Source: Rhodococcus pseudokoreensis
GTDB taxonomy: Bacteria; Actinomycetota; Actinomycetes; Mycobacteriales; Mycobacteriaceae
Length of the DNA stretch: 64,000 bases
Direction of reading: 5' to 3'
Assembly (NCBI RefSeq): GCF_017068395.1
Contig: NZ_CP070619.1
Location: forward strand, 806,001 to 870,000
The notes under the pieces: model-generated
What the model was told of the DNA's origin: nothing
What the model saw: the letters and a program-made list of their open reading frames with translations, nothing else
Databases searched by the model: none
Program-made: the position numbers and the translations under genes
In this document: positions 17,844-26,106 of the stretch, one piece after another
Position numbering within the stretch: the stretch's first letter is position 1
How the letters are laid out: every line of letters begins with the position of its first letter

Positions 17844-18629
17844 ATGGGTCGGGTGTCAGCACTGAATACGTACCTGTTCGGCGCCGAGGACGGCACGGAG
17901 ATCCTCGCCCTGCACGGACTCACCGGTCACGGCAGACGGTGGGAGGCGCTGGCCACCGACCAGCTTCCCGGCGCCCGGTGGATCTCCCCCGACCTGCTCG
18001 GGCACGGCCGCTCGACGTGGTCGCCGCCGTGGAACCTCGAGGCCCATGTCGCGAGCCTCGTCGACACCCTCGACGCGCACGCCCGGGGACCGGTCCTGGT
18101 GGTGGGCCACTCGTTCGGGTGCGCCCTGGCGCTGCACCTGGCACGCACCGTCCCCGACCGGGTCCGCGGCCTCGTGCTGCTCGACCCGGCGATCGGGCTC
18201 GATCCCGCGCAGATGCGGTCGGTGGCCGATCTCACCATCTCCTCCCCCGACTACACCGACGTCGAGGAGGCCCGGTCCGACAAGCTGCACGGCTCGTGGG
18301 GGGAGGTGGCCCGCGACGTCCTCGAGGACGAGATCGCCGAACACCTCGTGCCCCTCGAGAACGGCCGGGTCAACTGGCGACTGTCCACCCCGGCCGTCGT
18401 GACGGCGTGGGGCGAACTGGCCCGCGAGGCGGTCCTGCCGCCCGCGCATCTGCCGACCGTGCTCGTGCAGGCGTCGAAGGTGCAGCCGCCGTACGTCACA
18501 CCCGAGTTCCGCAAGGCCCTCGTCGACCACCTGGGCGACAACCTCACCGCCGTCGACCTCGACTGCGATCACATGGTGCCGCAGGCCCGGCCCGACGAGG
18601 TGGCCGAGCTCATCCGCACACTTCTCTGA
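17844..18629 (+). CDS. Alpha/beta hydrolase, LipV-like (Rv3203)
   Basis: 261 residues. Oxyanion segment LALHGLTGHGRRW, nucleophile elbow VVGHSFGCAL (Ser about residue 90), aspartate near LLDPAIGLDP and a C-terminal DCDHMVPQARPDE with the likely catalytic His. It is a cytosolic esterase or lipase-like hydrolase whose substrate is unknown; Rv3203 is annotated LipV. ATG 17844 is used; GTG 17853 is an alternative. The stop overlaps the next ATG in TGATG, so it is coupled to the alkyltransferase-like gene. Confidence 0.82.
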   Translation: MGRVSALNTYLFGAEDGTEILALHGLTGHGRRWEALATDQLPGARWISPDLLGHGRSTWSPPWNLEAHVASLVDTLDAHARGPVLVVGHSFGCALALHLARTVPDRVRGLVLLDPAIGLDPAQMRSVADLTISSPDYTDVEEARSDKLHGSWGEVARDVLEDEIAEHLVPLENGRVNWRLSTPAVVTAWGELAREAVLPPAHLPTVLVQASKVQPPYVTPEFRKALVDHLGDNLTAVDLDCDHMVPQARPDEVAELIRTLL

Positions 18630-18937
18630 TGGTCGCGACGACGGAAGAACAGGTCGAGGCGGTCCGCGCGCTGGTCGCGTCGATTCCGCCCGGCCGGGTG
18701 GCCACCTACGGCGACATCGCCGCGGCGGCCGGGCTGTCCAGTGCGCGGACAGTGGGCTGGATCATGCGCACCGACTCCGCCGACCTCCCCTGGCACCGCG
18801 TGCTGGGCGCGTCGGGGCGGCCGGCGCCGCACCTCGCGCACAAGCAGATCGCGAAGCTCGAACTCGAGGGCGTGCCCATCCGGGACGGCCGCGTGGATCT
18901 CGCGGCGGCGCGGTACCGGTTCGATCCGCCCGGCTGA
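18629..18937 (+). CDS. Alkyltransferase-like (ATL) DNA-binding protein
   Basis: A 102-residue protein with the DNA-binding domain of O6-alkylguanine-DNA alkyltransferase (PPGRVATYGDIAAAAG, then SARTVGWIM). The active-site PCHR is replaced by PWHRV (Trp55), the diagnostic change of ATL proteins. These bind O6-alkylguanine and hand the lesion to nucleotide excision repair rather than repairing it directly. Homologous to Rv3204. Coupled to the upstream hydrolase by TGATG. Close to adnAB and uvrD2, so this stretch is rich in repair genes. Confidence 0.88.
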   Translation: MVATTEEQVEAVRALVASIPPGRVATYGDIAAAAGLSSARTVGWIMRTDSADLPWHRVLGASGRPAPHLAHKQIAKLELEGVPIRDGRVDLAAARYRFDPPG

Positions 18938-18949
18938 CGGTCACCCGCC

Positions 18950-20215
18950 TCAGCAGGTGCTCGGCGCGGGGTCGCCGCGGAACCGGGCGTCCATCCAGTC
19001 GAGCCCCTGGGGCAGTCCCAGCGCCGCCGCCGACAGATGGTCGGGTGTCGGCGTGAGCAGCGTCTGCACCGGGGTGCCCGCGTCGCAGTACCGCCGCAGG
19101 GTGGTGTCGATCGAGTCGACAGGGATCAGCGCGTCCGTCGGGCTGTGCCATTCGAAGATCGGTACGGTGGGCACGCCCGGGTACAGCTCCAGGCTGTTCT
19201 CCTCCATCACCTTCCACGCTTCCGGGTCGTCCATGAAGTTCTGGTTGTCGGTCATTTCCGAAGCGCTGTGCCCGATTCCGAACAGCATGATCTCGTTGGT
19301 GCATCCGTTGCCGATCATCTGCTTCATCCGGCGGCCCTCGTCGTTGAGTTGGCCGCTGACGTCGATGCGATCCGGGTATTCGCGTTCCAGACCCAGTGCG
19401 GCGGCCATCGCGAGACCGAACGCGGGGTGCGGGTTGGTGCCCAGCGCCTCCGCCATCTTCACCAGGTTCATCGGGGTTCCGCCCTCGGCGGCGCCGACGA
19501 TGTTCAGTTCGGGGGCGTAGCTCGGCGCCAGCGCCGCCGCCCATGCCGTCGCCATGCCGCCACCGGAGTACCCGCCCAGTCCGACCTTGCTGTTCTGTAC
19601 CTGCAGTTCGGGGACCCGCTGGACGGCTCGGATGCCGTCGAGCGTGATCTGGCCACCGAGTTTGGCTGCGCCGTACGCCATCCGCGGTCCCAGATGGTCG
19701 GGCAGCGCTACCGCCCACCCGCGCGCGAGAGCGATGTTGAGGCCTGCCGCCTCCCGGATCTGGTGCAGCGGGTCGGTCGTGTACAGCTCGGTGACGATCT
19801 TGCACTTGTTGCCCAGCGAATTGATGATGTGCTGATACGACACCAGCGGGCCGTCCGGGACGTGGTTCGGGGGCAGCACGTACGTGGTGTTCGCCGCGAT
19901 CGGCCTGCCCTCGGAGTCGGTGGTCCGGAACAGTAACTCCCACATCGCACTACCGGGGAAGTAGTACGACGGCGGCAACTGGCGGATCTTCAGCACGTCG
20001 CCCGGAGCGTGGTCGGCGATGTCCGTGGGCTGAATGTAGAAGGGGTCCGGGTCGGCGACCGGGAAGATCGCGTCGGCAGCGGGCGGTGTCGGCAAGGGCG
20101 GCAACGGAACCAGCGGTTGTGCCGCGGAAGTTCCAGCGCCGACGAGGGCGGCGGTCAGGGCGAGGACCGAGCCGACTACGGCGGTGCCGAAGGATCTGCG
20201 GAACAACGAGCCCAT
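18950..20215 (-). CDS. Secreted lipase, LIP family
   Basis: 421 residues with a signal peptide (SLFRRSFGTAVVGSVLALTA, cleavage near TSAAQP) and the nucleophile elbow GLGGYSGGGMATAWA. It resembles actinobacterial and fungal LIP-family secretory triacylglycerol lipases, with a long lid region and a final Cys pair. It likely hydrolyses extracellular esters or lipids. ATG 20215 is chosen because TGGGG lies 7 bases upstream; GTG 20227 is an alternative. It begins the block that interrupts the mycobacterial gene order and stops 13 bp from the convergent ATL gene. Confidence 0.85.
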   Translation of the reverse strand: MGSLFRRSFGTAVVGSVLALTAALVGAGTSAAQPLVPLPPLPTPPAADAIFPVADPDPFYIQPTDIADHAPGDVLKIRQLPPSYYFPGSAMWELLFRTTDSEGRPIAANTTYVLPPNHVPDGPLVSYQHIINSLGNKCKIVTELYTTDPLHQIREAAGLNIALARGWAVALPDHLGPRMAYGAAKLGGQITLDGIRAVQRVPELQVQNSKVGLGGYSGGGMATAWAAALAPSYAPELNIVGAAEGGTPMNLVKMAEALGTNPHPAFGLAMAAALGLEREYPDRIDVSGQLNDEGRRMKQMIGNGCTNEIMLFGIGHSASEMTDNQNFMDDPEAWKVMEENSLELYPGVPTVPIFEWHSPTDALIPVDSIDTTLRRYCDAGTPVQTLLTPTPDHLSAAALGLPQGLDWMDARFRGDPAPSTC

Positions 20216-20355
20216 GACATACCCCACATTTCAGCGACGGGTCGACGGCATCACTATGCCAGAGCGTCGATAAAGATCCGCCCCTTTCCCGGTACCGAAC
20301 AGGTCTCTGACCGATACTTCGATTCACAGATACTTTTCCGTGACACACCCGCGCG

Positions 20356-21801
20356 TCACACGACGAGCGCCGGCGTCACGGACATCGAGGCGTCGGCGGA
20401 CACGACCAGCGTGGCAAGGACATTCACAGCGGCGGTCAGTTCGGACACCGGCCGCGTGAACGGCATCCGCTGATGGTCGTCGAACAGATGGCCGGTGCCG
20501 AACCGCGGCCCCGGCGCCAGCAGCAGCCCCCTCGACCGCGCGGCCGCGACGAGGTCCGTCGAACTCGCACCGGCCGGAAGCCTGCACCACAGGGACAGTC
20601 CCCCGGCGGGCAGCACGTAACTCCACTCGGGCAACCGCTCGTCGACCGCCGCCGCGAGCGCGTCCCGCTGCACCCGGAGGTCACGGCGGCGCTGCGCAAC
20701 CAGCCGGTCGTGCCAGGCGAACAGGCGCACGGCCGCAAGCTGATCCAGCACGGAGACCGACAACTGCCTGCGGGCCATGATCTTGGCCATCTGCGCGGTG
20801 CGGGCAGCCTCCGCACGCACCCAGCCGATGCGGATACCTCCCCACACGGTCTTGCTGAGGCTGCCGATCGCCACGGTCGCCGATTCCGGGACCGGGACGC
20901 CGAACGGCTCGAGGTCGTCCGGACCGTCCAGCACGATGTCGGCCGCCACTTCATCCACGACGGTCACCACTCCGTGGCGGGCGAGGGTCGCGGCCAGCCG
21001 CCGTCTGCCGTCGGGGGTCGCCCTTGCTCCCGACGGATTGGAGAAGTCCGGCATCACGTACGCCACCGTGGGGGCACTCTGCCGGGCGGCTCGGTCCACT
21101 TCGGCGACGAACGCGTCCGGGTCGGTCGCGTCGATCGGCACCGGAACGGGTCTGCCGCCGGCCGCCTGCACGGATTCGACCGCGCCGGGATACGTCGGGT
21201 GTTCGATCAGGACGCGGTCGCCCGCCTCGACGAGCGCCTCGAACACCACCTCGGTGGCGTCGCCCGCGCCCCCGGTGACGAGGATCTGGTCCGTCGTGGT
21301 CGGGCGACCACGGCGCGTGTAGCGGTCTGCGATCGCGGCCCGGAGTGTGGTCAGTCCCCCGGGGTGGTATCCGTGCTGGGGCATGAAGTGGGGCAACTCG
21401 TCGACGGCGTCGAGGTACGCCTCCCTGAGTTCGGGGGCGGCCGCCGGTGCGGCGTTGACGAGGTCGATCACACCGTCGACCGGCGCCCCGACCATGCTCC
21501 CCCAGGCAGGCGGACCGGACGGCATCGCCACGAATGTCCCCGATCCGTGCCGCGCCGACGCCCAACCCGCCTCTCTCAGTTCGCGATAGGCGGCGCTGAC
21601 GGTCACCCGGCTGAGCCGGAGTTCCTCCGCGAGGGCCCGTTCGGCGGGCAGCCGGACTCCGACGGCCATGGATCCGTCGGCGACCCTCTCGCGGAGGGCG
21701 TCGGCGAGCCCGCGGTACAGCGGTTGCCCGCCTGCGGGCGCCGCACCGAGCAGCACCGCCAATTCGGCCGCGGAGACGGTTCGGACCGGTTCACTGCTCA
21801 T
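20356..21801 (-). CDS. MocR-type (GntR-aminotransferase) transcriptional regulator
   Basis: 481 residues. N-terminal winged helix (QPLYRGLADALRERVADG, ERALAEELRLSRVTVSAAY, HGSGTFV) fused to a fold-type I aminotransferase domain with the PLP lysine in IGSLSKTVWGGIR. MocR proteins use PLP or PLP-amino acid adducts as effectors. The target is not known from sequence. It is divergent from a 41-codon membrane peptide and the mobA-moeA fusion, with an inverted repeat in between, so it may regulate them. No pdxS or pdxT is next to it. Start ATG 21801. Confidence 0.85.
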   Translation of the reverse strand: MSSEPVRTVSAAELAVLLGAAPAGGQPLYRGLADALRERVADGSMAVGVRLPAERALAEELRLSRVTVSAAYRELREAGWASARHGSGTFVAMPSGPPAWGSMVGAPVDGVIDLVNAAPAAAPELREAYLDAVDELPHFMPQHGYHPGGLTTLRAAIADRYTRRGRPTTTDQILVTGGAGDATEVVFEALVEAGDRVLIEHPTYPGAVESVQAAGGRPVPVPIDATDPDAFVAEVDRAARQSAPTVAYVMPDFSNPSGARATPDGRRRLAATLARHGVVTVVDEVAADIVLDGPDDLEPFGVPVPESATVAIGSLSKTVWGGIRIGWVRAEAARTAQMAKIMARRQLSVSVLDQLAAVRLFAWHDRLVAQRRRDLRVQRDALAAAVDERLPEWSYVLPAGGLSLWCRLPAGASSTDLVAAARSRGLLLAPGPRFGTGHLFDDHQRMPFTRPVSELTAAVNVLATLVVSADASMSVTPALVV

Positions 21802-21821
21802 ACAGGCCACTTTTCCACAGA

Positions 21822-21840
21822 GGACTGAATATCGCAGTCC
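21822..21840. promoter_or_regulatory. Inverted repeat, candidate MocR operator
   Basis: GGACTG (21822-21827), 7 bases, CAGTCC (21835-21840). It sits in the 61-bp gap between the divergent MocR gene and the small membrane peptide gene, where an operator would be expected. Assignment to the MocR protein is inference. Confidence 0.5.
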
Positions 21841-21862
21841 ACTTCGGGCCGACAATCGATAC

Positions 21863-21988
21863 ATGCTGGTAATTGGAATCCTCTTGGCCCTCAGCCTGGC
21901 GTCGGTGGCCTGGCTCTGCGTCAGCACGGCGCAGGGCGGACGGTCCGGGCTCGCCGGTCCTCCACGCAGCCACCTGCACAGCGACTGA
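21863..21988 (+). CDS. 41-residue single-pass membrane peptide
   Basis: Starts MLVIGILLALSLASVAWLCV, a near-ideal membrane span from residue 2, followed by a short polar tail with Gly, Arg and Pro. No family recognised. It ends 22 bp before the ATG of the mobA-moeA fusion and so may be the first gene of that transcript. No strong ribosome site is visible; the start may be leaderless. Real existence is likely but not certain. Confidence 0.5.
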   Translation: MLVIGILLALSLASVAWLCVSTAQGGRSGLAGPPRSHLHSD

Positions 21989-22010
21989 GGGTGTGCGGCA
22001 GCATGAGGGA

Positions 22011-23759
22011 ATGAACTCTGCCGCGCCCGTTCACGCGATCGTCCTCGCCGGTGGACGAGCCACTCGAATGGGCGGCGTCGACAAGCCGGCCGTGGTGGTC
22101 GGCGGACGCCGGATGCTCGACACCGCTCTCGACGCGGTCGACGACTGTGAGCGCATCGTCGTCGTGGGACCTCGCCGCGCCGACCTCGATTCGACGGTGC
22201 TCCAGACGCAGGAGACGCCGCCGGGCGCGGGCCCGGTCGCGGGGGTGGCCGCAGGGCTGGCCGTACTCGACGCCGACCCGGGCGACCGGGTGATCCTGCT
22301 CGCGTCGGACCTGCCGTTCGCGGAACCGGCGATGGCGGAGGCCCTCGCCGCCGCCGTGCAGGACGCCGACACGGTGTTCGCGGTCGACGAGTCGGGCCGC
22401 CTGCAGTTCCTGTTGTCCGCGTGGCGCGTCGGCGCGCTCACCGACCGGCTCCGCGCGCTCGGCTCGGCCGTGAACCAGCCGATGAAGGCCCTCGTCCCGG
22501 AATCGTTCGACACGGTGCTCTTCCGCGGCGTCACCGACTGCGACACACCGGAGGACGTCGAGCGGGCCCGCAGCACGGCCGCGGCGGTGCCCGTCACTGT
22601 CGCCGAGGCCCGGACCGCAATCCTGGCCGCGGTCCCCCCACTGCCACCGCGCGCCGCGGCGCTCGGCACGTCGCTCGGCGCCACGCTGGCCGAGCCGCTG
22701 CTCGCCGCCGAAGCCCTGCCGCGTATCGCGGTGTCCGCCATGGACGGGTACGCCGTCGCGGGCGACGGTCCGTGGGTGCTGCGCGACGCCATCCGGTACG
22801 CCGGCAGCGACGAGGAACTGGAACTGACGGAAGGTGAGGCGGCGCGGATCGCGACCGGCGCGCATCTGCCCACCGGCGCCTCCACCGTTGTGCGGGACGA
22901 ATTCGCCGTGACGACAGACACTTCCGAGGGGCCACGACTGTCCCGCCGGGAGGACGCCCCGGTGCGCGACGACGCGCGGCGTCGCGGCGAGGACTGGCAC
23001 GAGGGGTACCGGCTCGCGGCGGAGGGAACGGCCGTCACACCCGCGCTCGTCTCCGCGGCCGCAAGCGCCGAGGTAACCACCGCCGGGGTCCGCGGACCGG
23101 TCCGCGCGCACGTCGTGGTGACGGGAGACGAGATCCGGCGCGACGGCCCGCTGCGGCGCGGGCAGACCCGAGATGCCCTGGGGCCCGTTCTCCCCCAATT
23201 TCTCTCGTGGTGCGGAATCCACACGGTCGCCGACACGCACTTGCGGGACACGTCCGACAGCTTCGACGAGTTGTTCCGGGAAGTCCGCCGGCCCGACCTG
23301 ATCGTGATCGTCGGGGCCACCGGCGGCGGCGCGGCCGACCAGCTGCGTGCGGCGCTCGACCGCGCGGACGCCCGGATCGTCGTGGGGAGGGTGCGGTGCC
23401 GCCCGGGCGGTTCCCAGGTGACCGCCCTGCTGCCCGACGGCCGGGTGGTGCTCGGGCTGCCCGGCAACCCGTACGCCGCGGTCGTGACACTGCTGACCAC
23501 GGTTCCGTCCATCGTGGCCGCGCTCACCGGTCGCACCCCGGCACCGATTGAGCTGGGGCGCATCGCGAATGCGTCCGAGGTCAGTGGTGACGCCACCCGC
23601 ATCCTGCCCGCCGTCCCGCAACCGGACGGCACGTGGCGCGTCGACCCCGGAATCCGGACCGCGCATCTCGCGGGCCTGATCGACCGCGAGGCGCTGGCGC
23701 TGGTCCCGGCGGGGGCCGTCGACGGCGATCTCGCCGAGCTGGTGCCGCTACCGCGCTGA
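22011..23759 (+). CDS. MobA-MoeA fusion for molybdenum-cofactor biosynthesis
   Basis: 582 residues joining two enzymes. The N-terminal MobA-like nucleotidyltransferase (about 1-190) has LAGGRATRMGGVDKPAVVV and LLASDLPFAEP; it would attach GMP to molybdopterin. The MoeA-like part (about 200-582) has the SAMDGYAVAGD motif, GAHLPTGA, the VVTGDEI block and LPGNPYAAVV; it would insert molybdate. The MobA half usually has a GGxSxRMG motif, here GGRATRMG. Both activities serve molybdoenzymes such as nitrate reductase, and the neighbour is the nitrite operon on the opposite strand. No molybdoenzyme is inside the window. The ATG 22011 has GAGGGA directly upstream, unusually close. Confidence 0.87.
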   Translation: MNSAAPVHAIVLAGGRATRMGGVDKPAVVVGGRRMLDTALDAVDDCERIVVVGPRRADLDSTVLQTQETPPGAGPVAGVAAGLAVLDADPGDRVILLASDLPFAEPAMAEALAAAVQDADTVFAVDESGRLQFLLSAWRVGALTDRLRALGSAVNQPMKALVPESFDTVLFRGVTDCDTPEDVERARSTAAAVPVTVAEARTAILAAVPPLPPRAAALGTSLGATLAEPLLAAEALPRIAVSAMDGYAVAGDGPWVLRDAIRYAGSDEELELTEGEAARIATGAHLPTGASTVVRDEFAVTTDTSEGPRLSRREDAPVRDDARRRGEDWHEGYRLAAEGTAVTPALVSAAASAEVTTAGVRGPVRAHVVVTGDEIRRDGPLRRGQTRDALGPVLPQFLSWCGIHTVADTHLRDTSDSFDELFREVRRPDLIVIVGATGGGAADQLRAALDRADARIVVGRVRCRPGGSQVTALLPDGRVVLGLPGNPYAAVVTLLTTVPSIVAALTGRTPAPIELGRIANASEVSGDATRILPAVPQPDGTWRVDPGIRTAHLAGLIDREALALVPAGAVDGDLAELVPLPR

Positions 23760-23768
23760 GCGGACGGT

Positions 23769-24473
23769 TCAGCGCTGGTACGACAGTGCGCGCACCGCGG
23801 CCGGGATTCCGCTGCGGTAGCGGTCCGCGACGAGATCGACGATCGCCGGATCGACGCCGAGCGGCTCGGCCACCCCGTCCGCACCGGCATCGGCGAGGCG
23901 GGCGTGGAACAGTCCGTGGGCCAGGAGATACGACGCGATGAACACCCGCTGCTCGCCGTCGGCCCGCAATCCGGCGACCACGTCGGGGACGCGCGGCTGC
24001 GCGGTCGCCACGTAGCCGATCCGGACCCTCGACGCGACGAGTTCCGACAGCATCGCCGCGGCGCGCCGGACGTCGCGGAGCGCCCGGGGGTCGGACGAGC
24101 CGGCCGCGGCGAGCACGACCGCGTCGCCGGGCCGCCAGCCCGCGTCGACGAGACGCCGCAGCAGGACGTCCGCGAGAACGGGGTCCGGTCCCAGAGCCCG
24201 GGTCACGGCGACGGAGGGATGGCCGCTGTCGGCGACCTCCCGCGGAACGTCGGTGTGGACGTGGTAGCCCGACGCGAGGAACGCCGGCACCACGACGGCG
24301 GGCCCGGTGATGTCGCGGAGCACCTCGGCGGGTGAAGGCCCGAGAACGTCCACGAAAGACACTCGGGTGGGTCCGACCTGCTCGGCGACAGCGTCGGCGA
24401 GCGCGGCGATCATCTCCACGCCCCGGGGACTCCGCGTTCCGTGTGCCACCAGTACCAGTGCTGTCTCGTTCAT
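23769..24473 (-). CDS. sirB: Sirohydrochlorin ferrochelatase (SirB/CbiX family)
   Basis: 234 residues with the CbiX/SirB features: LVAHGTRSPRG at the N-terminus (His as metal ligand) and LASGYHVHTDVP with a second pair of histidines; the second half repeats the fold (YLLAHGLFHARL). It would insert iron into sirohydrochlorin to make siroheme, the cofactor of NirB. Its ATG overlaps the nnaR stop in ATGA. It is the last gene of the minus-strand nitrite operon and is convergent with mobA-moeA, 9 bp away. Confidence 0.87.
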   Translation of the reverse strand: MNETALVLVAHGTRSPRGVEMIAALADAVAEQVGPTRVSFVDVLGPSPAEVLRDITGPAVVVPAFLASGYHVHTDVPREVADSGHPSVAVTRALGPDPVLADVLLRRLVDAGWRPGDAVVLAAAGSSDPRALRDVRRAAAMLSELVASRVRIGYVATAQPRVPDVVAGLRADGEQRVFIASYLLAHGLFHARLADAGADGVAEPLGVDPAIVDLVADRYRSGIPAAVRALSYQR

Positions 24474-25627
24474 TGCTGTCCCTCCTCACGTGAATCGGCG
24501 CAGTCGACGGGATCGAGCGCGAGGCGGTATCCCCGCTTGACCACCGTCTGGACTGCCTTGGGTGCGCCCAGGGACGCGCGCAGTCTGGCCACTGCCGTCT
24601 CCACCGCGTGGGTGTCGCCGCCACCACCGGGCAGTGCGGCGAGCAGTTCGTCCCGGGGGACGACCCGGCCGGGCCGGGCGCCGAGCGTGCGCATCAGCGA
24701 CATCGCGGCGGGCGGCAGCTGACGCACCTCGCCGTCGACGACGACGCATCCGCCGCGGATGCTCAGCTCGTGTCCGGCGGTGTGAATCTTGTTCGCCCGC
24801 CGCGGCAGCTCGTCGGCGATGTGCCGGGCGAGCGCACCGAGCCGCGAGCGTGCCGGCATCGTCGTCGGAACCTCGAGTTCGCGGAGCGGTCCGGCGGTGA
24901 CCGGTCCGACGCAGGCGGCGAGCACCCGGTGCCGGAACGAGTGCAGCACCATCTCGATCATTCCGGTCTCCTTGGCGCGGGTCAGCAGCGAGGCCACCGC
25001 CGGTGCGCTGGTGAAGCTGACCGCGTCGAGACCGCCGGAGGCGATCAGTTCGATCATCCGGTCCATCGGGGCCTGGTCCTCGAGCGGCGTCCACCGGTAG
25101 ACGGGGACGGCGATCACGTCGGCGCCCGCACAGCGGAGCACCTCACAGAAGTCCGCAACCGGCTCCCATTCCGTGGTGGCGCCGTGCAACTGGACCGCGA
25201 TGCGCTTGCCTTCAACACCCTCGCCGAGGAGGTGATCGAGTACTTCGGCCGACGACTCCGACGCGGGTGACCACTCTTCCCGCAGGTCCGCCGCCCGGAT
25301 CGCCCCCTTTGCCTTGGGTCCGCGGGCCAACAGCCGGCTGGAGGCCAACGCCCGGCCCAGCTCCTCCGCTTCACCCCAGCCGTCCGCGGCCTCCATCCAG
25401 CCGCGGAAACCGATCCCGGTGGTCGCGACGACGATCTCCGGCGGGTTGTCGATGATCTGGCGCGTGACGCGCTCGAGTTCCGTGTCGTCGGCCAACGGGA
25501 TGATGCGGATGGCCGGAGCGTGCACCACGGTGGCACCCCGCCGCGTCAGCAGCGTGGCGAACTCTTCCGCACGCCGGGACGCCGTGATCCCGATCGTGAA
25601 CCCGCACAGCGGCGTCGCGTCGTTCAC
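24470..25627 (-). CDS. nnaR: NnaR-type regulator: HemD-like domain fused to winged helix
   Basis: 385 residues. The first 260 resemble uroporphyrinogen-III synthase (GITASRRAEEFATLL, VVATTGIGFRGWM, SFTSAPAVASLL). The C-terminal 100 are an OmpR-type winged helix (RGGCVVVDGEVRQLPPAAM, then VETAVARLRASLG, VKRGYRLAL). In Streptomyces and mycobacteria, such HemD-winged-helix fusions are NnaR, a co-activator with GlnR of nitrate/nitrite genes. Because the operon also makes siroheme, a synthase role cannot be excluded. GTG 25627 overlaps the nirD stop (GTGA), and the stop overlaps sirB (ATGA), so the three genes are tightly coupled. Confidence 0.85.
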   Translation of the reverse strand: MNDATPLCGFTIGITASRRAEEFATLLTRRGATVVHAPAIRIIPLADDTELERVTRQIIDNPPEIVVATTGIGFRGWMEAADGWGEAEELGRALASSRLLARGPKAKGAIRAADLREEWSPASESSAEVLDHLLGEGVEGKRIAVQLHGATTEWEPVADFCEVLRCAGADVIAVPVYRWTPLEDQAPMDRMIELIASGGLDAVSFTSAPAVASLLTRAKETGMIEMVLHSFRHRVLAACVGPVTAGPLRELEVPTTMPARSRLGALARHIADELPRRANKIHTAGHELSIRGGCVVVDGEVRQLPPAAMSLMRTLGARPGRVVPRDELLAALPGGGGDTHAVETAVARLRASLGAPKAVQTVVKRGYRLALDPVDCADSREEGQQ

Positions 25628-26025
25628 GCGTGCGTGCTGTGGACCTGGACGACGCCGGCCCACACCCGCACGTCGTACACGGGCAGCCGCACCGACTCGT
25701 CGTCGAGGCAGCGACCGTCGACCAGCGAGAACACCTGCTTGAGCAGCGGCGACGCCACGGTGGGCTCCCCGGCCCGGTCTCCCACGAGGCCGCGGGACAT
25801 CACGGCGGCGCGCCCGAACGGGTCGATGTTGCCGACGGCGTGCAGGGATCCGTCCTCGAGAAGGAACAGTGCCACCTGCTCTCCGCCCCGCAGCAGCACC
25901 GCCACCCCGAGACCGGGGATCAGCTGGCTGAGCGGACACGCGGACGTCCATTCGAGACGGCCTGACTTGACGCTTTCGAACCTGGTTCCACTGGCACTGT
26001 GGACGTTCATGTCGACGACGGTCAT
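25624..26025 (-). CDS. nirD: Nitrite reductase (NADH) small subunit NirD
   Basis: 133 residues with the Rieske-like NirD fold (CPLSQLIPGLGVAVLL, then VGNIDPFGRAAVMSRG and a final LPVYDVRVWAG). NirD lacks true Rieske ligands and is the small partner of NirB in NADH-dependent assimilatory nitrite reduction in the cytosol. ATG 26025 has a perfect AGGAGG 6 bases upstream; the GTG just before it is too close. It lies 81 bp after nirB, with a hairpin in the gap, and overlaps nnaR by 4 bp. Confidence 0.92.
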   Translation of the reverse strand: MTVVDMNVHSASGTRFESVKSGRLEWTSACPLSQLIPGLGVAVLLRGGEQVALFLLEDGSLHAVGNIDPFGRAAVMSRGLVGDRAGEPTVASPLLKQVFSLVDGRCLDDESVRLPVYDVRVWAGVVQVHSTHA

Positions 26026-26048
26026 CACAGTCCTCCTTCGGGCTGGTG

Positions 26049-26068
26049 TGTATCCGTGCTTGGATACA
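26049..26068. promoter_or_regulatory. Inverted repeat between nirB and nirD
   Basis: TGTATCC (26049-26055), 6 bases, GGATACA (26062-26068): a perfect 7-bp stem in the 81-bp nirB-nirD gap, about 24 bases before the nirD start. It could be an mRNA processing or attenuating hairpin that sets the B:D ratio, or an operator. No evidence decides. Confidence 0.45.
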
Positions 26069-26106
26069 TAGTTCGTGGTGGGTGTTTCCGCAGCGTTAAG
26101 CGGGGA

